This document shows positions 1 to 5,004 of a DNA stretch of 5,004 bases, piece by piece. Source of the stretch: Actinomycetes bacterium (GTDB taxonomy: Bacteria; Actinomycetota; Acidimicrobiia; Acidimicrobiales; Microtrichaceae); NCBI GenBank assembly GCA_023427825.1, contig JAEZAI010000212.1, positions 1-5,004 of the forward strand, written 5' to 3'. How positions within the stretch are numbered: position 1 is the stretch's first letter; each line of letters begins with the position of its first letter. The translations under genes were made by a program, and so were the position numbers. The notes below the pieces were generated by a model. It was not told the origin of the DNA and did no database searches. It saw only the letters and a list, made by a program, of their open reading frames with translations.

Positions 1-69
1 GCGGCCAACGAGCTGTGCGGTTGCGAGGCGGTCGAACAGGTCGAGATCCGGGTCGATCCGAGGTCCTGA
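1..69 (+). CDS. C-terminal end of a DciA/DUF721-like protein (partial)
   Basis: The first reading frame is open from the window edge to a TGA at 67-69 and encodes 22 residues ending in VEQVEIRVDPRS. The alternating hydrophobic/charged pattern near the end resembles the C-terminus of DUF721 (DciA-like) proteins, which often finish with a short strand such as 'v..i.vrv.p'. In actinobacteria a DUF721 gene commonly sits between recF and gyrB, so position supports the call as much as sequence does. DciA-type proteins are associated with loading the replicative helicase in bacteria that lack DnaC. Only the tail is visible, so the domain cannot be confirmed. Another reading frame is also open here, as is usual at this GC content. 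Confidence 0.55.
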   Translation, partial: AANELCGCEAVEQVEIRVDPRS

Positions 70-2241
<2,172 letters not shown>

Positions 2242-2287
2242 GGCGGGCGCGCCGCCCCCCACGAACCCCGACCGCCGACCGATCCCC

Positions 2288-2293
2288 AAGGGA
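2288..2293 (+). promoter_or_regulatory. Weak Shine-Dalgarno of gyrA
   Basis: AAGGGA ends 3 nt before the ATG at 2297 and is only a partial match to AAGGAGG. It is the best purine stretch in the 55-bp gap. I found no promoter-like element in the gap, which supports readthrough from gyrB. Confidence 0.45.
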
Positions 2294-2296
2294 CAC

Positions 2297-4912
<2,616 letters not shown>

Positions 4913-5004
4913 GCGGGGCGCGACCACGCTGCTGGTCGCCGCCGGACTGGCGCTCGCGGTGGCGCTGGCGGCCGGTGTGGGCCGCGTGGGCGTCGCCGCC
5001 GAGC

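Noticed and set aside
2242..2256. Small hairpin (GGCGG / CCGCC, 5-nt loop) right after the gyrB stop
   Set aside because: A 5-bp GC stem without a T run is expected by chance here, and a terminator between gyrB and gyrA would not fit the usual cotranscription.

Overview
The window is one strand of a very GC-rich chromosome and carries the two subunits of DNA gyrase, gyrB then gyrA, both on the plus strand. Each is flanked by a gene cut off at the window edge. The gene order (end of a DciA/DUF721-like gene, then gyrB and gyrA), the strong G/C bias at third codon positions, the short Gram-positive type of GyrB and the GyrA sequence all point to an actinobacterium. Several residues remind me of Acidimicrobiia-like lineages more than of Streptomyces or Mycobacterium, but that placement comes from memory and was not computed. 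In many actinobacteria this block follows dnaA-dnaN-recF, so the window probably lies a few kilobases from oriC.

Layout: 1-69 is the last 22 codons of the upstream gene. Positions 70-285 are a gyrB control region. It holds two short GC hairpins (71-114), an extended -10 promoter-like element (141-149), two head-to-tail DnaA-box-like 9-mers (182-201) and a Shine-Dalgarno GGAGG (275-279). This GGAGG sits 6 nt before a TTG codon at 286, which I take as the gyrB start. gyrB runs 286-2241 (651 aa). After a 55-bp gap gyrA runs 2297-4912 (871 aa), so the two are probably one operon. A third frame opens inside the gyrA tail (ATG at 4806 after a GAGGA) and runs off the end. It encodes an Arg-rich N-terminus and a single hydrophobic helix.

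GyrB and GyrA together form the A2B2 gyrase, which uses ATP to introduce negative supercoils. All core catalytic residues are present: the GHKL ATPase residues, the TOPRIM Glu and Asp residues, the active-site Tyr of GyrA and a canonical-like GyrA box. The genes therefore look functional. I see no exotic new system here.

The points worth a second look are: (a) the tandem DnaA boxes between the putative gyrB promoter and its start codon; (b) an unusual set of residues at antibiotic-contact positions in both subunits (E. coli GyrB D426->N, K447->R, R136->Q; GyrA S83->Q, H45->P); and (c) the out-of-frame overlap of the acidic GyrA tail with the next gene. E. coli and M. tuberculosis equivalents were assigned by eye from remembered sequences.
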